From positions 62,001 through 126,000 of the forward strand of contig NZ_JAEMHK010000011.1 of the NCBI RefSeq assembly GCF_016458235.1: a stretch of DNA of 64,000 nt, read 5' to 3'. The translations under genes were made by a program, and so were the position numbers. Positions 34,302 through 43,395 of the stretch are shown here, one piece after another (position 1 is the first letter of the stretch; each line of letters starts with the position of its first letter). The notes under the pieces were generated by a model. The model ran no database searches and was not told the origin of the DNA. It saw nothing but the letters and a program-made list of their open reading frames with translations. This DNA comes from Geomonas propionica (lineage in GTDB: Bacteria; Desulfobacterota; Desulfuromonadia; Geobacterales; Geobacteraceae).

Positions 34302-35792
34302 GTGCAGGAATCGGAATACAAGAAATACATGCAGCTCATCGCGAGACGCCGCGAGTTCTTCGTCGTCGTAGCCTTGCTGATCATGACCGCCATCTTCCTG
34401 GTGAGCTACCTCTTGCCCAGGAAGTACGAGTCCTCCAGCACCGTCTTCATCGAGAAGAACGTGATCAGCGAGCTGGTGAAGGGGCTCACGGTGACCCCCT
34501 CCATGGACGACACCATCAACGTCCTCACCTATGCCATCACCAGCCGGACCCTTCTGACCAAGGTCGTGGAGAGCCTCGACATGAACCTCGGCAAGGAGGG
34601 GGACGAGGAGCTCATCAAGGAGCTGCAGAAGAACCTCACGGTAAAGGTGAAGGAGAAGAACAACCTCTTCACCATCTCCTTCGTGCACACCGATCCACGC
34701 ATCGCGCGCGACCTGGTGAACACCCTGGTCAGGGTCTACATCGAGCAGAGCACCTCTTCCAAGCGCGGGGAGTCCTACGGCGCCACCAAATTCCTCTCCG
34801 AACAGATCCAGACCTTCAACCAGAAGCTGCAATCGGCGGAGGCCGAGGTGAATGCCTACAAGCGCTCCAGGGGGGGGGTGATCTCCATCGACGAGGGGAA
34901 ACTTTTCGAGGAGATCAACGTCGCGCAGCAAAAGCTCTACGACCTGGAATTGAGGCGCAGACAGCTCGAAGGGATGCGCCAGGTCACCAGAAGGAGCAAC
35001 GATCCCCTCCAGGTCAAGTTGGCCTCCCTGCAAAAGCGCCTGGACGACCTGAGTGTGCAGTACACCGACAGCTACCCGGACGTGCTCACGGTCAAAGGGG
35101 ACATCGAGACGGTCAAGGCGCAGCTGAAGGAGCGCAAGGGAGGCGAGAGCCTGCCGCTGGACCCCCAGGAACTCGCCAAGATCGACTCGGAGATAGCGGC
35201 ACTGAAGGTAGCCGAGGCCGGACTTCGGCGCCACGTCGACACCAACCGCCAGCTTCTGCGGAGCATTCCGGAGGCGAAGGCTGGGCTCGCCAAGCTTGAG
35301 GTGGAGCGGGAGAACCAGAAGAAGATCTACGACGAACTCTACTCGAGGCACGGCCAGTCCGAGGTCTCCAAGCAGATGGAGGTGCAGGACAAGTCCACCA
35401 CCTTCCGTATCGTAGACCCCGCCGTGCTCCCGACCAGCCCGACCAGCCCCAACCGCCTGATGATCATGCTTGTGGGGATTGCCGGCGCGGTGGCGGGAAG
35501 TCTCTTCCTGCTGGTGCTGCTTGACCGGGTGGACAGCTCGGCCAAGGACGTCGACTTCGTGAAGTCCCTGGGGGCGCCGGTGCTCGCAGTAGTGCCGCTG
35601 ATGCAGATCCCCGAGGAGGTGGTGAGAAGGCACCGCCGGTCCCTGCGCATCTTCGCGGTCTCCTCGTGTTATTTCTTGCTGCTTTTGGTCTTTCCCGCCA
35701 TGGAGATCATGAAGCTTCCCTACATGGACCAGGTCCTGGACCGGATTACCTCCCCTGGCATCACCCAAGGGGTGAAGGGGCTTATGCGCTGA
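34302..35792 (+). CDS. Chain-length determinant (Wzz-type), XrtA-associated
   Basis: This 496-residue inner-membrane protein controls polymer length. It has an N-terminal helix ('FFVVVALLIMTAIFLVSYLL', about residues 25-45) and a second one near 385-405 ('LMIMLVGIAGAVAGSLFLLV'), with a third hydrophobic stretch near 450-470. A long helical and coiled-coil periplasmic region lies between, rich in K/E/Q. The Wzz N-terminal block and the Pro-rich segment before the second helix ('AVLPTSPTSPNRLM') are typical. A GTG start (34302) is used; the upstream sequence CGAGGGGG is a weak site. It precedes the tyrosine kinase, the normal partner. Confidence 0.93.
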   Translation: MQESEYKKYMQLIARRREFFVVVALLIMTAIFLVSYLLPRKYESSSTVFIEKNVISELVKGLTVTPSMDDTINVLTYAITSRTLLTKVVESLDMNLGKEGDEELIKELQKNLTVKVKEKNNLFTISFVHTDPRIARDLVNTLVRVYIEQSTSSKRGESYGATKFLSEQIQTFNQKLQSAEAEVNAYKRSRGGVISIDEGKLFEEINVAQQKLYDLELRRRQLEGMRQVTRRSNDPLQVKLASLQKRLDDLSVQYTDSYPDVLTVKGDIETVKAQLKERKGGESLPLDPQELAKIDSEIAALKVAEAGLRRHVDTNRQLLRSIPEAKAGLAKLEVERENQKKIYDELYSRHGQSEVSKQMEVQDKSTTFRIVDPAVLPTSPTSPNRLMIMLVGIAGAVAGSLFLLVLLDRVDSSAKDVDFVKSLGAPVLAVVPLMQIPEEVVRRHRRSLRIFAVSSCYFLLLLVFPAMEIMKLPYMDQVLDRITSPGITQGVKGLMR

Positions 35793-35831
35793 CACCGTTC
35801 ACGTTTTTGATTTTTCATCATCGAGGGGCCT

Positions 35832-36704
35832 ATGAGCAGAATTGAGATGGCAATGGAAAAAGCGGCGCGCCTTAGGGAGAACGGGGGGCAACCCCCCGAG
35901 CAGGAGCAGGCTAAGGCACGCACCGACTCGTCGCCTGCAGCCGCGGCGCCTCTGCCGCGCGAGGCGGAGAGCGCTCCCCCCGTCGTTCCGGCGAGCCAGG
36001 CGCTCTCCCCCAAAGATCCCTTCCTGGCCACTATCCATGATCCGCACAGCCAGGCGGCGGAGGAGTACCGGAAGCTTAAGTCGATGCTGGTCAAACTGAC
36101 CGACGGCGAGAACTTCAAGAACACCATCATGGTTACGAGTTCCGTCCCGCGGGAAGGGAAGAGCCTCACCGCGCTGAACCTGGCGGTGACTCTCGCCCAG
36201 GGCCTGGACCACACGGTGCTTCTGGTCGACGCCGACCTGCGCCGCCCCTCCCTGCACGAGTATCTGGGGATAGCGCAGGGGACCGGCCTGTCCGACATCC
36301 TCAAGGGGGAGGCGGAGATCAGTCAGACTATCGTTCAGACCGGCATAGGGAAGCTGGCCGTGATCCGGGGGGGGAGCCAGGTGGATAATCCGGTCGAGCT
36401 CTTCTCCTCGCAGAAGATGAGAGGGGTGGTGGACGAGTTGAAGATGCGCTACCCGGACCGCTACATCATCTTCGACACCCCGCCGGTACTCCCCTTCGCC
36501 GAGAGCCGTGCCCTGGCGAACGTGGTCGACGGGGTCCTTTTCGTGGTCAAGGAGCGGCTCGCCTCGCAAACCGAGATCAGGGAAGCCTATGACCACCTCA
36601 AGGGGAGCGGTCTTCTGGGGGTGGTGTATAACGCCGCCGAGGCCCCGGCGGGAGACGAGAGGTACTCCTACTACAAGCATTACCAGAAGACGCCCGTGTC
36701 CTAG
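35832..36704 (+). CDS. Tyrosine autokinase (BY-kinase), XrtA-associated
   Basis: This 290-residue cytoplasmic BY-kinase phosphorylates itself and controls polymer export with the chain-length protein. Walker A is 'SSVPREGKSLTALNLA', Walker A' 'LLVDADLRRPSLH' and Walker B 'YIIFDTPPVLPF'. The C-terminal tail has a tyrosine cluster, RYSYYKHYQK, that is the site of autophosphorylation in this class. The N-terminal 70 residues are Pro/Ala/Glu-rich and disordered. It follows the chain-length gene by 39 bases and is followed by the AAA ATPase. Confidence 0.95.
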   Translation: MSRIEMAMEKAARLRENGGQPPEQEQAKARTDSSPAAAAPLPREAESAPPVVPASQALSPKDPFLATIHDPHSQAAEEYRKLKSMLVKLTDGENFKNTIMVTSSVPREGKSLTALNLAVTLAQGLDHTVLLVDADLRRPSLHEYLGIAQGTGLSDILKGEAEISQTIVQTGIGKLAVIRGGSQVDNPVELFSSQKMRGVVDELKMRYPDRYIIFDTPPVLPFAESRALANVVDGVLFVVKERLASQTEIREAYDHLKGSGLLGVVYNAAEAPAGDERYSYYKHYQKTPVS

Positions 36705-36728
36705 TCGTGACGCCGCACCGGAGCAGAT

Positions 36729-37886
36729 ATGTACGAAGAATTCTTCAGCTTCACCAGAAAGCCGTTCGAGTTGGTGCCGGACCCGGATTTCATCTATCTT
36801 TCCCGCTCGCACCGCAAGGCGATCACCTACCTCGACTACGGCATCCGGGAGCGGGCGGGCTTTCTCCTTCTGACCGGCGACGTGGGGAGCGGCAAGACCA
36901 CCCTGATCCGGGACCTGATCGGCAAGAAATACGAGCGGGTGGTGCTGGCCAAGGTGTTCAACACCCGGGTCACCATCGAGCAGCTCTTGGCCATGATCAA
37001 CGACGACTACGGGCTGGAGAGCGCCGGGAAGGACAAGGTGGCCCTGATCCGGGACCTGAACGACTTCCTCCTGGAGCAGTACGCCGCGGGGAACCACCCG
37101 ATCCTGATCATCGACGAGGCGCAGAACCTCGAGGCTGACCTCCTGGAGGAGGTGCGCCTTTTGTCCAACCTGGAGAGCTCCCACAACAAGCTTCTGCAGA
37201 TCATCCTGGTGGGGCAGCCAGAACTGCGCGACACCATGGCGAGCCCGGGCCTTATGCAGCTGCGCCAGAGGATCAGCGTCAGTTGTCACCTGCACGCCCT
37301 GTCGCGCGACGAGAGCCTCGCCTATATCCTGCACCGCATGAAGGTGGCGGGAAACCCGGAGGCTGTGCTCTTTACCGACGAGGCGATCGACCTTATCTAC
37401 CAGTTCAGCCACGGCATACCGCGTCTGGTCAACATCATCTGCGATTTCCTGATGCTGGCCGCTTTCGCCGACGAGACCCGGACCGTCACCGCCGAGATGA
37501 CCCGGGAGGTGGCGCACGACCTCGATTTCGAAAGGACCTACTGGGGGGGCGCCACCGGTTTGGAAGACCCGGAGGGGGAGTCGCCGCCCGGGAAGGGGAA
37601 AGAGGTGCTGGGGCGCATCGAGCAGCGCTTGGAAGGGATCGAGGAGGAGTTGGGGGGGGGGCTGGCGCAGGCGCTCAGGAGCGTGGAGGAGGGCATGCAG
37701 CAGATGAAAGGGGAGTTCGCCGCCCGGATCGGCAGGAACGACCAGCAGGTCGCGGAACTCCGGGAGAAGCTGGAGACGGTGTCGTATACCATAGAGAGTC
37801 TGGCGCTCTCTTCGGCCACCCGTCCCGCCGCTGCGGGCTTCGCCCAGCGGCTTATGAACGGCGTAGGCATGGGGGTGAAGAAATGA
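36729..37886 (+). CDS. XrtA/PEP-CTERM-associated AAA ATPase (ExeA-like)
   Basis: This 385-residue ATPase has Walker A 'GDVGSGKTTLIRDL' (about residues 49-62), Walker B 'PILIIDEAQNLEADLLEE' and a sensor/arginine region 'LRQRISVSCHLHALSRDE'. The N-terminal 'YEEFFSFTRKPFELVPDPDF' is shared with ExeA/GspA-type peptidoglycan-related ATPases. The C-terminal 130 residues are charged and coiled-coil (EQRLEGIEEELG). In XrtA loci it is a standard member of unknown mechanical role. Its stop overlaps the start of the next gene (ATGA). Confidence 0.93.
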   Translation: MYEEFFSFTRKPFELVPDPDFIYLSRSHRKAITYLDYGIRERAGFLLLTGDVGSGKTTLIRDLIGKKYERVVLAKVFNTRVTIEQLLAMINDDYGLESAGKDKVALIRDLNDFLLEQYAAGNHPILIIDEAQNLEADLLEEVRLLSNLESSHNKLLQIILVGQPELRDTMASPGLMQLRQRISVSCHLHALSRDESLAYILHRMKVAGNPEAVLFTDEAIDLIYQFSHGIPRLVNIICDFLMLAAFADETRTVTAEMTREVAHDLDFERTYWGGATGLEDPEGESPPGKGKEVLGRIEQRLEGIEEELGGGLAQALRSVEEGMQQMKGEFAARIGRNDQQVAELREKLETVSYTIESLALSSATRPAAAGFAQRLMNGVGMGVKK

Positions 37887-39130
37887 ACGCGCGCCTTTAC
37901 AGGACACCCCTTGGAGTCGCGGCGCTCATCCTTTCCTGCCAGGCACCCCTTCCGGCCCTGGGAGCGGATTACCGCCTGATCCCGTCCCTCGTCGTTGGCG
38001 AGGAGTACAACGATAACCTCTTCCAAAGCGCCAGCAACGCGAAGACCGACTTTGTCACCCGGGTGCAGCCGTCGCTGGCGTTGAACGCCACGGGAGGCGG
38101 GTTCTCGACCGACCTCTCCTACGGCATCGATTACCGCTACTTCGCAAAAGGCAGTCGCAAGGACCAGTTCGATCACCGCGCCGCCATGAAGGGGAGCTTC
38201 GGTTCCCCCGAGGATTTCCTGCATCTCGACCTTGCCGATACCTACAGCCGCGTATCCAGCAACGTGGCGCGGGACGTGGTGAACGAGAGCCTGGTGGTGA
38301 ACCAGACCCTTCAGAACAACGCGCTGATCTCGCCCTACCTCACTTGGCATCTCCCTGGCGGCTCCAAGCTAAAGACCGGCTACCGCTACCGTGACGTCCG
38401 CTACTGGGAGGGTGACGGCATCGACAAGATCGAGCACGACGGCTACGCCGAGTGGAGCCGGGAAATAAAGGCCGGCATGGTGCTGAGTGCAGCCTACAGC
38501 TACGCACGGGTGAACTCCGAGCTGGCCGCGCTGGACCGCCACGAGGTGTACGCGGGGCTCAGATACGACTACGGGACCGGCAACTTCCTCTACGGCAACC
38601 TGGGCTACGACTGGCAGTACTTCGACAACGGCAAAAGTAGCAGTGACCCCTTCTGGGACCTGGGCGCAGGACGCGACTTCGGTGTTCTCACCGCCGTGAT
38701 AGGCACGAAGGTGCAGTACACCGAAGACCCGCAGACCATTGCGACCCGTAACGTGAGCCATTACGCCACCCTGAGCCGAAACTTCCCGCGCGGTTTCGCG
38801 AGTTTCAACGCCTCATACTCGAAGTACGACAAGCAGGACCTCCTGGTGCGCGACGTCCAGAAAAAGGTGCTCCTCGGGCTTTCCGGCCGCTATGAGCTGC
38901 TCCAGTATCTGGCCCTGACCCTGAACCTTTCCGGGGACCGCCTGGATCGCACCATCGGGACCGAATACCCGTATCACCTGACCGGCGGTCTCGCCGTGGA
39001 CTACTCGCTCAGTCAGCATCTGGTGCTAGGGGCGAACTACAGCTACATAAGCTACCGAAACGACCTGGGGAGCACCAAAGGCGCCGTCGAGGTGAACCGG
39101 GCCATCGTGGAGATGAGGCTTTCGTTGTGA
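37883..39130 (+). CDS. XrtA-associated outer-membrane beta-barrel protein
   Basis: This 415-residue protein is likely the outer-membrane channel or partner of the exopolysaccharide exporter. Its start ATG overlaps the previous stop as ATGA, so translation is coupled. It has a signal peptide (ARLYRTPLGVAALILSCQAP ... ALGA). The mature sequence repeats strand-turn-strand units such as 'LSYGIDYRYFAKGSRKDQFD' and ends 'IVEMRLSL', with aromatic and polar alternation throughout. The family resembles the 'PEP-CTERM system-associated outer membrane protein' type. It is followed immediately by the deacetylase (overlap TGTGA). Confidence 0.88.
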   Translation: MNARLYRTPLGVAALILSCQAPLPALGADYRLIPSLVVGEEYNDNLFQSASNAKTDFVTRVQPSLALNATGGGFSTDLSYGIDYRYFAKGSRKDQFDHRAAMKGSFGSPEDFLHLDLADTYSRVSSNVARDVVNESLVVNQTLQNNALISPYLTWHLPGGSKLKTGYRYRDVRYWEGDGIDKIEHDGYAEWSREIKAGMVLSAAYSYARVNSELAALDRHEVYAGLRYDYGTGNFLYGNLGYDWQYFDNGKSSSDPFWDLGAGRDFGVLTAVIGTKVQYTEDPQTIATRNVSHYATLSRNFPRGFASFNASYSKYDKQDLLVRDVQKKVLLGLSGRYELLQYLALTLNLSGDRLDRTIGTEYPYHLTGGLAVDYSLSQHLVLGANYSYISYRNDLGSTKGAVEVNRAIVEMRLSL

Positions 39131-40020
39131 CCTTGCTGAACGCACTCACCGTGGACGTGGAGGACTATTTTCAAGTCTCCGCCTTCGCGCGCTACGTCGA
39201 CCGTGACCAGTGGGACCGGTACCCGCTGCGGGTGGAGGAGAACACGGCCCGGGTGCTGGAGCTCTTCGAATCCTTCGGTGTCAGGGCCACCTTCTTCATC
39301 CTAGGGTGGGTGGCTAGGCGCTGCCCCGCGCTGGTTAGGGAGATCCGGGACCGCGGGCACGAAATCTCCTGCCACGGCTTTGGCCACCAGCTGGTGTACG
39401 ACATCGGGGCGGAACGGTTCAGGGAGGACGTGCGGAGCGCCAAGGCACTCCTGGAGGACATTTCGGGATGCCCGGTTCGCGGGTACCGGGCACCGAGCTA
39501 CTCCATCACGGCGAAGTCGCTCTGGGCGTTGGACGTCCTGATCGAGGAAGGGTTCGAGTACGACTCCAGCGTCTTCCCGGTATATCACGACATCTACGGC
39601 TTGCCGGGCGCGCCGCGCTTTCCGCACCTGATCCGGCGCGAGGCAGGGGTGCTCGCGGAATTCCCCCTGACCACCTATCCGCTGCAGTTTGGGGGTCGGC
39701 AGTTTCTGCTCCCCGTGGCAGGGGGGGGGTACCTCAGGTTGTTCCCGGCCTGGTTTCTGAAGCGTTGCATCGCCTCGATCAACCGCCGGGAAGGGGAGCC
39801 GGCGGTACTGTACTTCCACCCCTGGGAGATCGACCCGTCACAACCGCGCATCCGCGCGGGGCTCAGGTCGCGCTTTAGGCATTATCTGAACCTGGAGAAG
39901 ACGGAGGGGAAGCTGCGCTGCCTCCTGTCGGAGATACCCTTTGGCACCATGAGCGAGGTCATGGGGCGCCGCGGCGGGCTTGGCGGTCTGGTCCAGGCGC
40001 CGGCGGGTGTTTACCCGTGA
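39127..40020 (+). CDS. Polysaccharide deacetylase with DUF3473, XrtA-associated
   Basis: This 297-residue NodB-type deacetylase carries the C-terminal DUF3473 extension specific to exosortase-A loci. The catalytic Asp-Asp region is 'LTVDVEDYFQVSAF'; the metal histidines are in 'EISCHGFGHQLVYD'. A following block is 'VRGYRAPSYSITAKSLWALD', and DUF3473 starts near 'FPAWFLKRCIASINRREGEP'. It probably removes acetyl groups from N-acetylhexosamine in the exopolysaccharide. The GTG start at 39127 overlaps the previous stop; a G9 run sits inside the gene at about 39722-39730 but does not break the frame. Confidence 0.94.
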   Translation: MTLLNALTVDVEDYFQVSAFARYVDRDQWDRYPLRVEENTARVLELFESFGVRATFFILGWVARRCPALVREIRDRGHEISCHGFGHQLVYDIGAERFREDVRSAKALLEDISGCPVRGYRAPSYSITAKSLWALDVLIEEGFEYDSSVFPVYHDIYGLPGAPRFPHLIRREAGVLAEFPLTTYPLQFGGRQFLLPVAGGGYLRLFPAWFLKRCIASINRREGEPAVLYFHPWEIDPSQPRIRAGLRSRFRHYLNLEKTEGKLRCLLSEIPFGTMSEVMGRRGGLGGLVQAPAGVYP

Positions 40021-41051
40021 GCCGGATCTCGGTTGAGCTCTACCAAGGTGATGGCCGCGAGTGGGACGGCTTCGTCGCCTCCCAGCCGGCCGCCACCAGC
40101 TACCACCGCTACCTCTGGAAGGAGGTGGTGGAGAAGAGCTTCGGGCACCGGGGGTATTACCTGCTGGCCCGCTGCGGCGGAGCCCCGGCAGGCGTGCTCC
40201 CCCTGGTGCACATGAAAAGCAGGCTCTTTGGCAATTTCCTGGTCTCGGTACCCTTTTTCAACTACGGCGGGGTGCTCTGCAGCGATCTCGCCGTGGTCCC
40301 GGCCCTGCTGGAAGAGGGAAGGCGGCTCATGCGGAAAACCGGCGCTGCACACCTTGAGCTGCGACACCTGGGCGAGTCGCTGCCGGGCCTTCCCACCCGC
40401 AGTCACAAGGTCACCATGATCCTGAGACTCGCCGCCGACGCCGAGAGCCAATGGCGACGATTCCCCCCAAAGCTGCGCAACCAGGTGCGGAAGGCCCAAA
40501 AAAGCGGGCTTGAGGTGGCGACCGGGGGGGAGGATCTCCTGGATGGATTCTACGAGGTGTTCTGCCGCAACATGCGTGACCTCGGGACGCCCGTTTACGG
40601 CAGGAAGTTTTTTGAGAACCTGCTGGATGCGCCGCAGGCACATGCCCGGGTTGTCTCGGTGACCCTCGGGGGGCGCGCCGTAGCCTCCGGCATCATGACC
40701 CGTTTCAGGGAAAGCGTGGAGGTCCCCTGGGCCTCCTCCAACCGGGACTACCGGGAGTGCTGCCCCAACAACCTGCTTTACTGGGAGGCGATCCGTCTGG
40801 CCATCGGGGAGGGGGCGGTCTCCTTCGACTTCGGACGTTCCACGCCGGGCGAGGGGACCTACAACTTCAAGAAGCAGTGGGGGGCGGAGCCGGTCCCCTT
40901 GTACTGGCAGTACCTGCTGCGGGAAGGTGCTTCGCTCCCCGAGCTGAACCCGGCGAACCCCAAGTTCCGCCTGGCAGTGCGGGGGTGGCAGAGGCTCCCT
41001 GTAGCACTCACCAGGCTTTTGGGGCCGCGGATCGTCAGGAACATACCGTAA
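40017..41051 (+). CDS. FemAB-type transferase, XrtA-associated
   Basis: This 344-residue protein matches the FemAB subfamily characteristic of exosortase-A loci. Visible blocks are 'SYHRYLWKEVVEKSFGHRGY', 'LRNQVRKAQKSGLEVATGGE', 'FCRNMRDLGTPVYGRKFFEN', 'PWASSNRDYRECCPNNLLYW' and 'VSFDFGRSTPGEGTYNFKKQ'. FemAB proteins add amino acids, often from aminoacyl-tRNA, to glycans; the acceptor here is presumably the exopolysaccharide or a lipid-linked precursor. A GTG start overlaps the deacetylase stop. The frame of the aminotransferase begins 17 bases later. Confidence 0.92.
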   Translation: MSRISVELYQGDGREWDGFVASQPAATSYHRYLWKEVVEKSFGHRGYYLLARCGGAPAGVLPLVHMKSRLFGNFLVSVPFFNYGGVLCSDLAVVPALLEEGRRLMRKTGAAHLELRHLGESLPGLPTRSHKVTMILRLAADAESQWRRFPPKLRNQVRKAQKSGLEVATGGEDLLDGFYEVFCRNMRDLGTPVYGRKFFENLLDAPQAHARVVSVTLGGRAVASGIMTRFRESVEVPWASSNRDYRECCPNNLLYWEAIRLAIGEGAVSFDFGRSTPGEGTYNFKKQWGAEPVPLYWQYLLREGASLPELNPANPKFRLAVRGWQRLPVALTRLLGPRIVRNIP

Positions 41052-41067
41052 AGGGGCGGTTGGCTCC

Positions 41068-42261
41068 ATGCGCATAGGCAGAACACTACCACCGGCGGCT
41101 GCGCCGTTATCGTTAAAGGAGATCCTCTCCGGGCTGGCAGCACTCCTTCCCGGCGCTGCGGCCCGGGAGAGGTTTGAGGCGGAGCTGAGGGAATACTACC
41201 GGGTGCCGCACGTCTTTCTCCTTTCATCGGGGAAGGCGGCGCTCGCGGTGATCCTTCTGGCGCTGAAGGAACTCAACCCGGACCGGGACGAGGTGCTGGT
41301 CCCGGCCTATACCTGCTACTCGGTGCCGGCCGCTGTCATCCGGGCCGGGCTCAAAGTGCGCCCCTGCGACATAGATCCGCAGACGCTGGATTACGACTGG
41401 AGCAGGGTCGGGGAGGCGATGGCGGGGGGGCGCCTTCTGGGCGCCGTCTCCACCCACCTCTTCGGACTACCGGCCGACGTCGAACGGCTGAAGCGAATGG
41501 CGGCAGGGCATGGCGTGACCGTCATCGAGGACGCCGCCCAGGCCATGGGGGGGGAGGTCGGCGGCAGAAAGATCGGCACTCTGGGGGATGTCGCCCTGTT
41601 CAGCCTGGGACGGGGCAAGGCGCTTTCCACCGTCTCCGGCGGGATCATCCTGACCGGCAGCGACGAGTTGGGGGAGGCCATCGCGGGCGTGGTAGGGGTT
41701 CTGCCAGTGGAGGGATGCCACGAGAACTTGAAGAACATCAGCTATGCACTGGCCTTGCTTGTGCTGGTTAGACCTAATTTTTTCTGGCTACCGAAAGCTA
41801 TTGCCATTTTGAAGCTGGGTGAAACCATCTTCGATGCCTCTTTCGAACTCAAGCGACTCGGAGACTTTCAAGCAGGCCTCTCTAATGGTTGGCAGGAAAA
41901 GATAGCTGCGCTACGTGAAACACGTTTAAAGAGTGTCATGGCAATGATAACTGCTGGGGTCTGTGGGCCGGTTATTTCAAATCATTGTGCCCCCAACATA
42001 ATCAAATTTCCGATTCTTGTTAATGATGTTGATGCTCGAGGTCGATTGTTGTTGCAAAGCGAGTTGCTGGGCCTTGGGATATCGGCTGTTTACCCTGGTA
42101 CAGTTCCAAAAATTCCTGAACTTAAAGACAGATACGATGAAACAGAATTTCCTCACGCAGAATATGTAGCAAAAAGGATCGTGACCTTGCCGGTTAATCC
42201 TTACGTCACATCATCAGATATAAAACGGATATACGAACTTTATAGACAGTATTCCGATTAA
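41068..42261 (+). CDS. DegT/DnrJ/EryC1/StrS aminotransferase (mosaic composition)
   Basis: This 397-residue PLP enzyme converts a keto-sugar to an amino sugar. The PLP lysine is in 'FSLGRGKALSTVSGGII'; the conserved Asp is in 'VTVIEDAAQAMGG' and 'YTCYSVPAAVIRAGLKV' also fits. The last 170 residues are typical C-terminal dimer domain. A striking feature is the base composition: up to about 41750 the gene is GC-rich like its neighbours, then it turns abruptly AT-rich to its end and into the next gene. The protein frame is uninterrupted. This suggests recombination inside the gene. Located between FemAB and an acyltransferase. Confidence 0.88.
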   Translation: MRIGRTLPPAAAPLSLKEILSGLAALLPGAAARERFEAELREYYRVPHVFLLSSGKAALAVILLALKELNPDRDEVLVPAYTCYSVPAAVIRAGLKVRPCDIDPQTLDYDWSRVGEAMAGGRLLGAVSTHLFGLPADVERLKRMAAGHGVTVIEDAAQAMGGEVGGRKIGTLGDVALFSLGRGKALSTVSGGIILTGSDELGEAIAGVVGVLPVEGCHENLKNISYALALLVLVRPNFFWLPKAIAILKLGETIFDASFELKRLGDFQAGLSNGWQEKIAALRETRLKSVMAMITAGVCGPVISNHCAPNIIKFPILVNDVDARGRLLLQSELLGLGISAVYPGTVPKIPELKDRYDETEFPHAEYVAKRIVTLPVNPYVTSSDIKRIYELYRQYSD

Positions 42262-42303
42262 TCATTTGTTGATTGAAGAGCTACTAGTGTTGTGAGGCAA
42301 AAA

Positions 42304-43395
42304 ATGGAACATTCAGTTTCTATCGTGTCTCCAAGTAACAGGTTTTTAATGCTTGACGCCTTGCGCGGTATAGCTGCTTTAGCGGTGGTTTTTCAGCATC
42401 TGTATGCGAATCTCAGTATTAATGTTAAAGAATGGTTTCCAATCTCGGCGCATCTGGTCATTACTCATGGTTACTTGGGGGTCCCAGTTTTTTTCGTGAT
42501 CAGTGGATTTGTGATTACTCATAGCGTCGACTGTCAAAAAATAAGCCCTGCCTATACCGGAAGGTTTGCGTTACGGCGGGCAGTTCGCTTAGACCCTCCC
42601 TATTGGTTTACGATAGCCGTTTCATTGTTGCTACTCAATTTAAAGGCATGTTCCGTTGGGCTTTCAAGTAACGAAGTTTGGCCTGATAAAAATAGTATCT
42701 TCGCACATTTGTTTTATGCACAAGACCTCTTGCATTACAAACCTTTGTCAGCTGTGTACTGGACATTGTGTTTGGAAATTCAACTGTATTTAGCGTACAT
42801 ATTGTTGAGTGGTGTTGCGTTGTGGCTTGCCAGGATCTTTAAGACGTCAAATAACTACATATATATTATAATTCATGTTATTGTTGGAGTATATTCTGCT
42901 GCAGCGTACTCGCAAATAGTACCTGCTGGTATACATGGACTGTTTATACAGTATTATCATTTTTTTTTATTGGGTGTTCTTACCTATATGGTATTTGTTG
43001 ATCAAAAATTTTCGATGTTGTTATTTGGTTTTATTGGCTATGAAGCGCTGATATTGTTTGTATCTGACATAAATGCAAACGTTGTTGCTGGCTGTATGAC
43101 GGCAATACTCTGCTATTCCGCGATTAAATTGCGGAAGCTACAAACGGGTCTCGACTTCAGACCATTTCAATATCTAGGTTCTATCTCATACAGTCTATAC
43201 ATAATTCATGCTGATATTGGTTGGAAAATTATTTCGGTAGGAAAGCGCTTTTTGCCTTATAAAATCAATTTAGCTGGATTCTTATTGCTTTTTGCTGTCG
43301 GTCTTGCCGTGTCGATTTGTGCTGCTCACCTCCTTTGGAAATTTATCGAGAAGCCATCGAACCAATTGTCTAAAAAGCTTAAAAGCGTCACCTAA
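42304..43395 (+). CDS. Acyltransferase 3 family membrane protein
   Basis: This 363-residue O-acyltransferase has about ten membrane helices. It begins 'RFLMLDALRGIAALAVVFQH', the strongest signature of the OafA/NolL (Acyltransf_3) family, with the catalytic His in 'FQH'. 'GYLGVPVFFVISGFVITHS' and 'RRAVRLDPPYWFTIAVSLLL' follow. Such enzymes put acetyl or other acyl groups on polysaccharide sugars. A GTG 12 bases earlier (42292) is possible, but ATG 42304 has GAGG suitably upstream. The gene is distinctly AT-rich compared with the exosortase core on either side. Confidence 0.9.
   Translation: MEHSVSIVSPSNRFLMLDALRGIAALAVVFQHLYANLSINVKEWFPISAHLVITHGYLGVPVFFVISGFVITHSVDCQKISPAYTGRFALRRAVRLDPPYWFTIAVSLLLLNLKACSVGLSSNEVWPDKNSIFAHLFYAQDLLHYKPLSAVYWTLCLEIQLYLAYILLSGVALWLARIFKTSNNYIYIIIHVIVGVYSAAAYSQIVPAGIHGLFIQYYHFFLLGVLTYMVFVDQKFSMLLFGFIGYEALILFVSDINANVVAGCMTAILCYSAIKLRKLQTGLDFRPFQYLGSISYSLYIIHADIGWKIISVGKRFLPYKINLAGFLLLFAVGLAVSICAAHLLWKFIEKPSNQLSKKLKSVT

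Noticed and set aside
34278-37907. Very long open frames on the minus strand (505 and 702 codons) across the chain-length, kinase and ATPase genes
   Set aside because: They lie opposite well-supported genes with strong motifs. GC-rich third positions create such antisense frames, and their translations show no recognisable domains.
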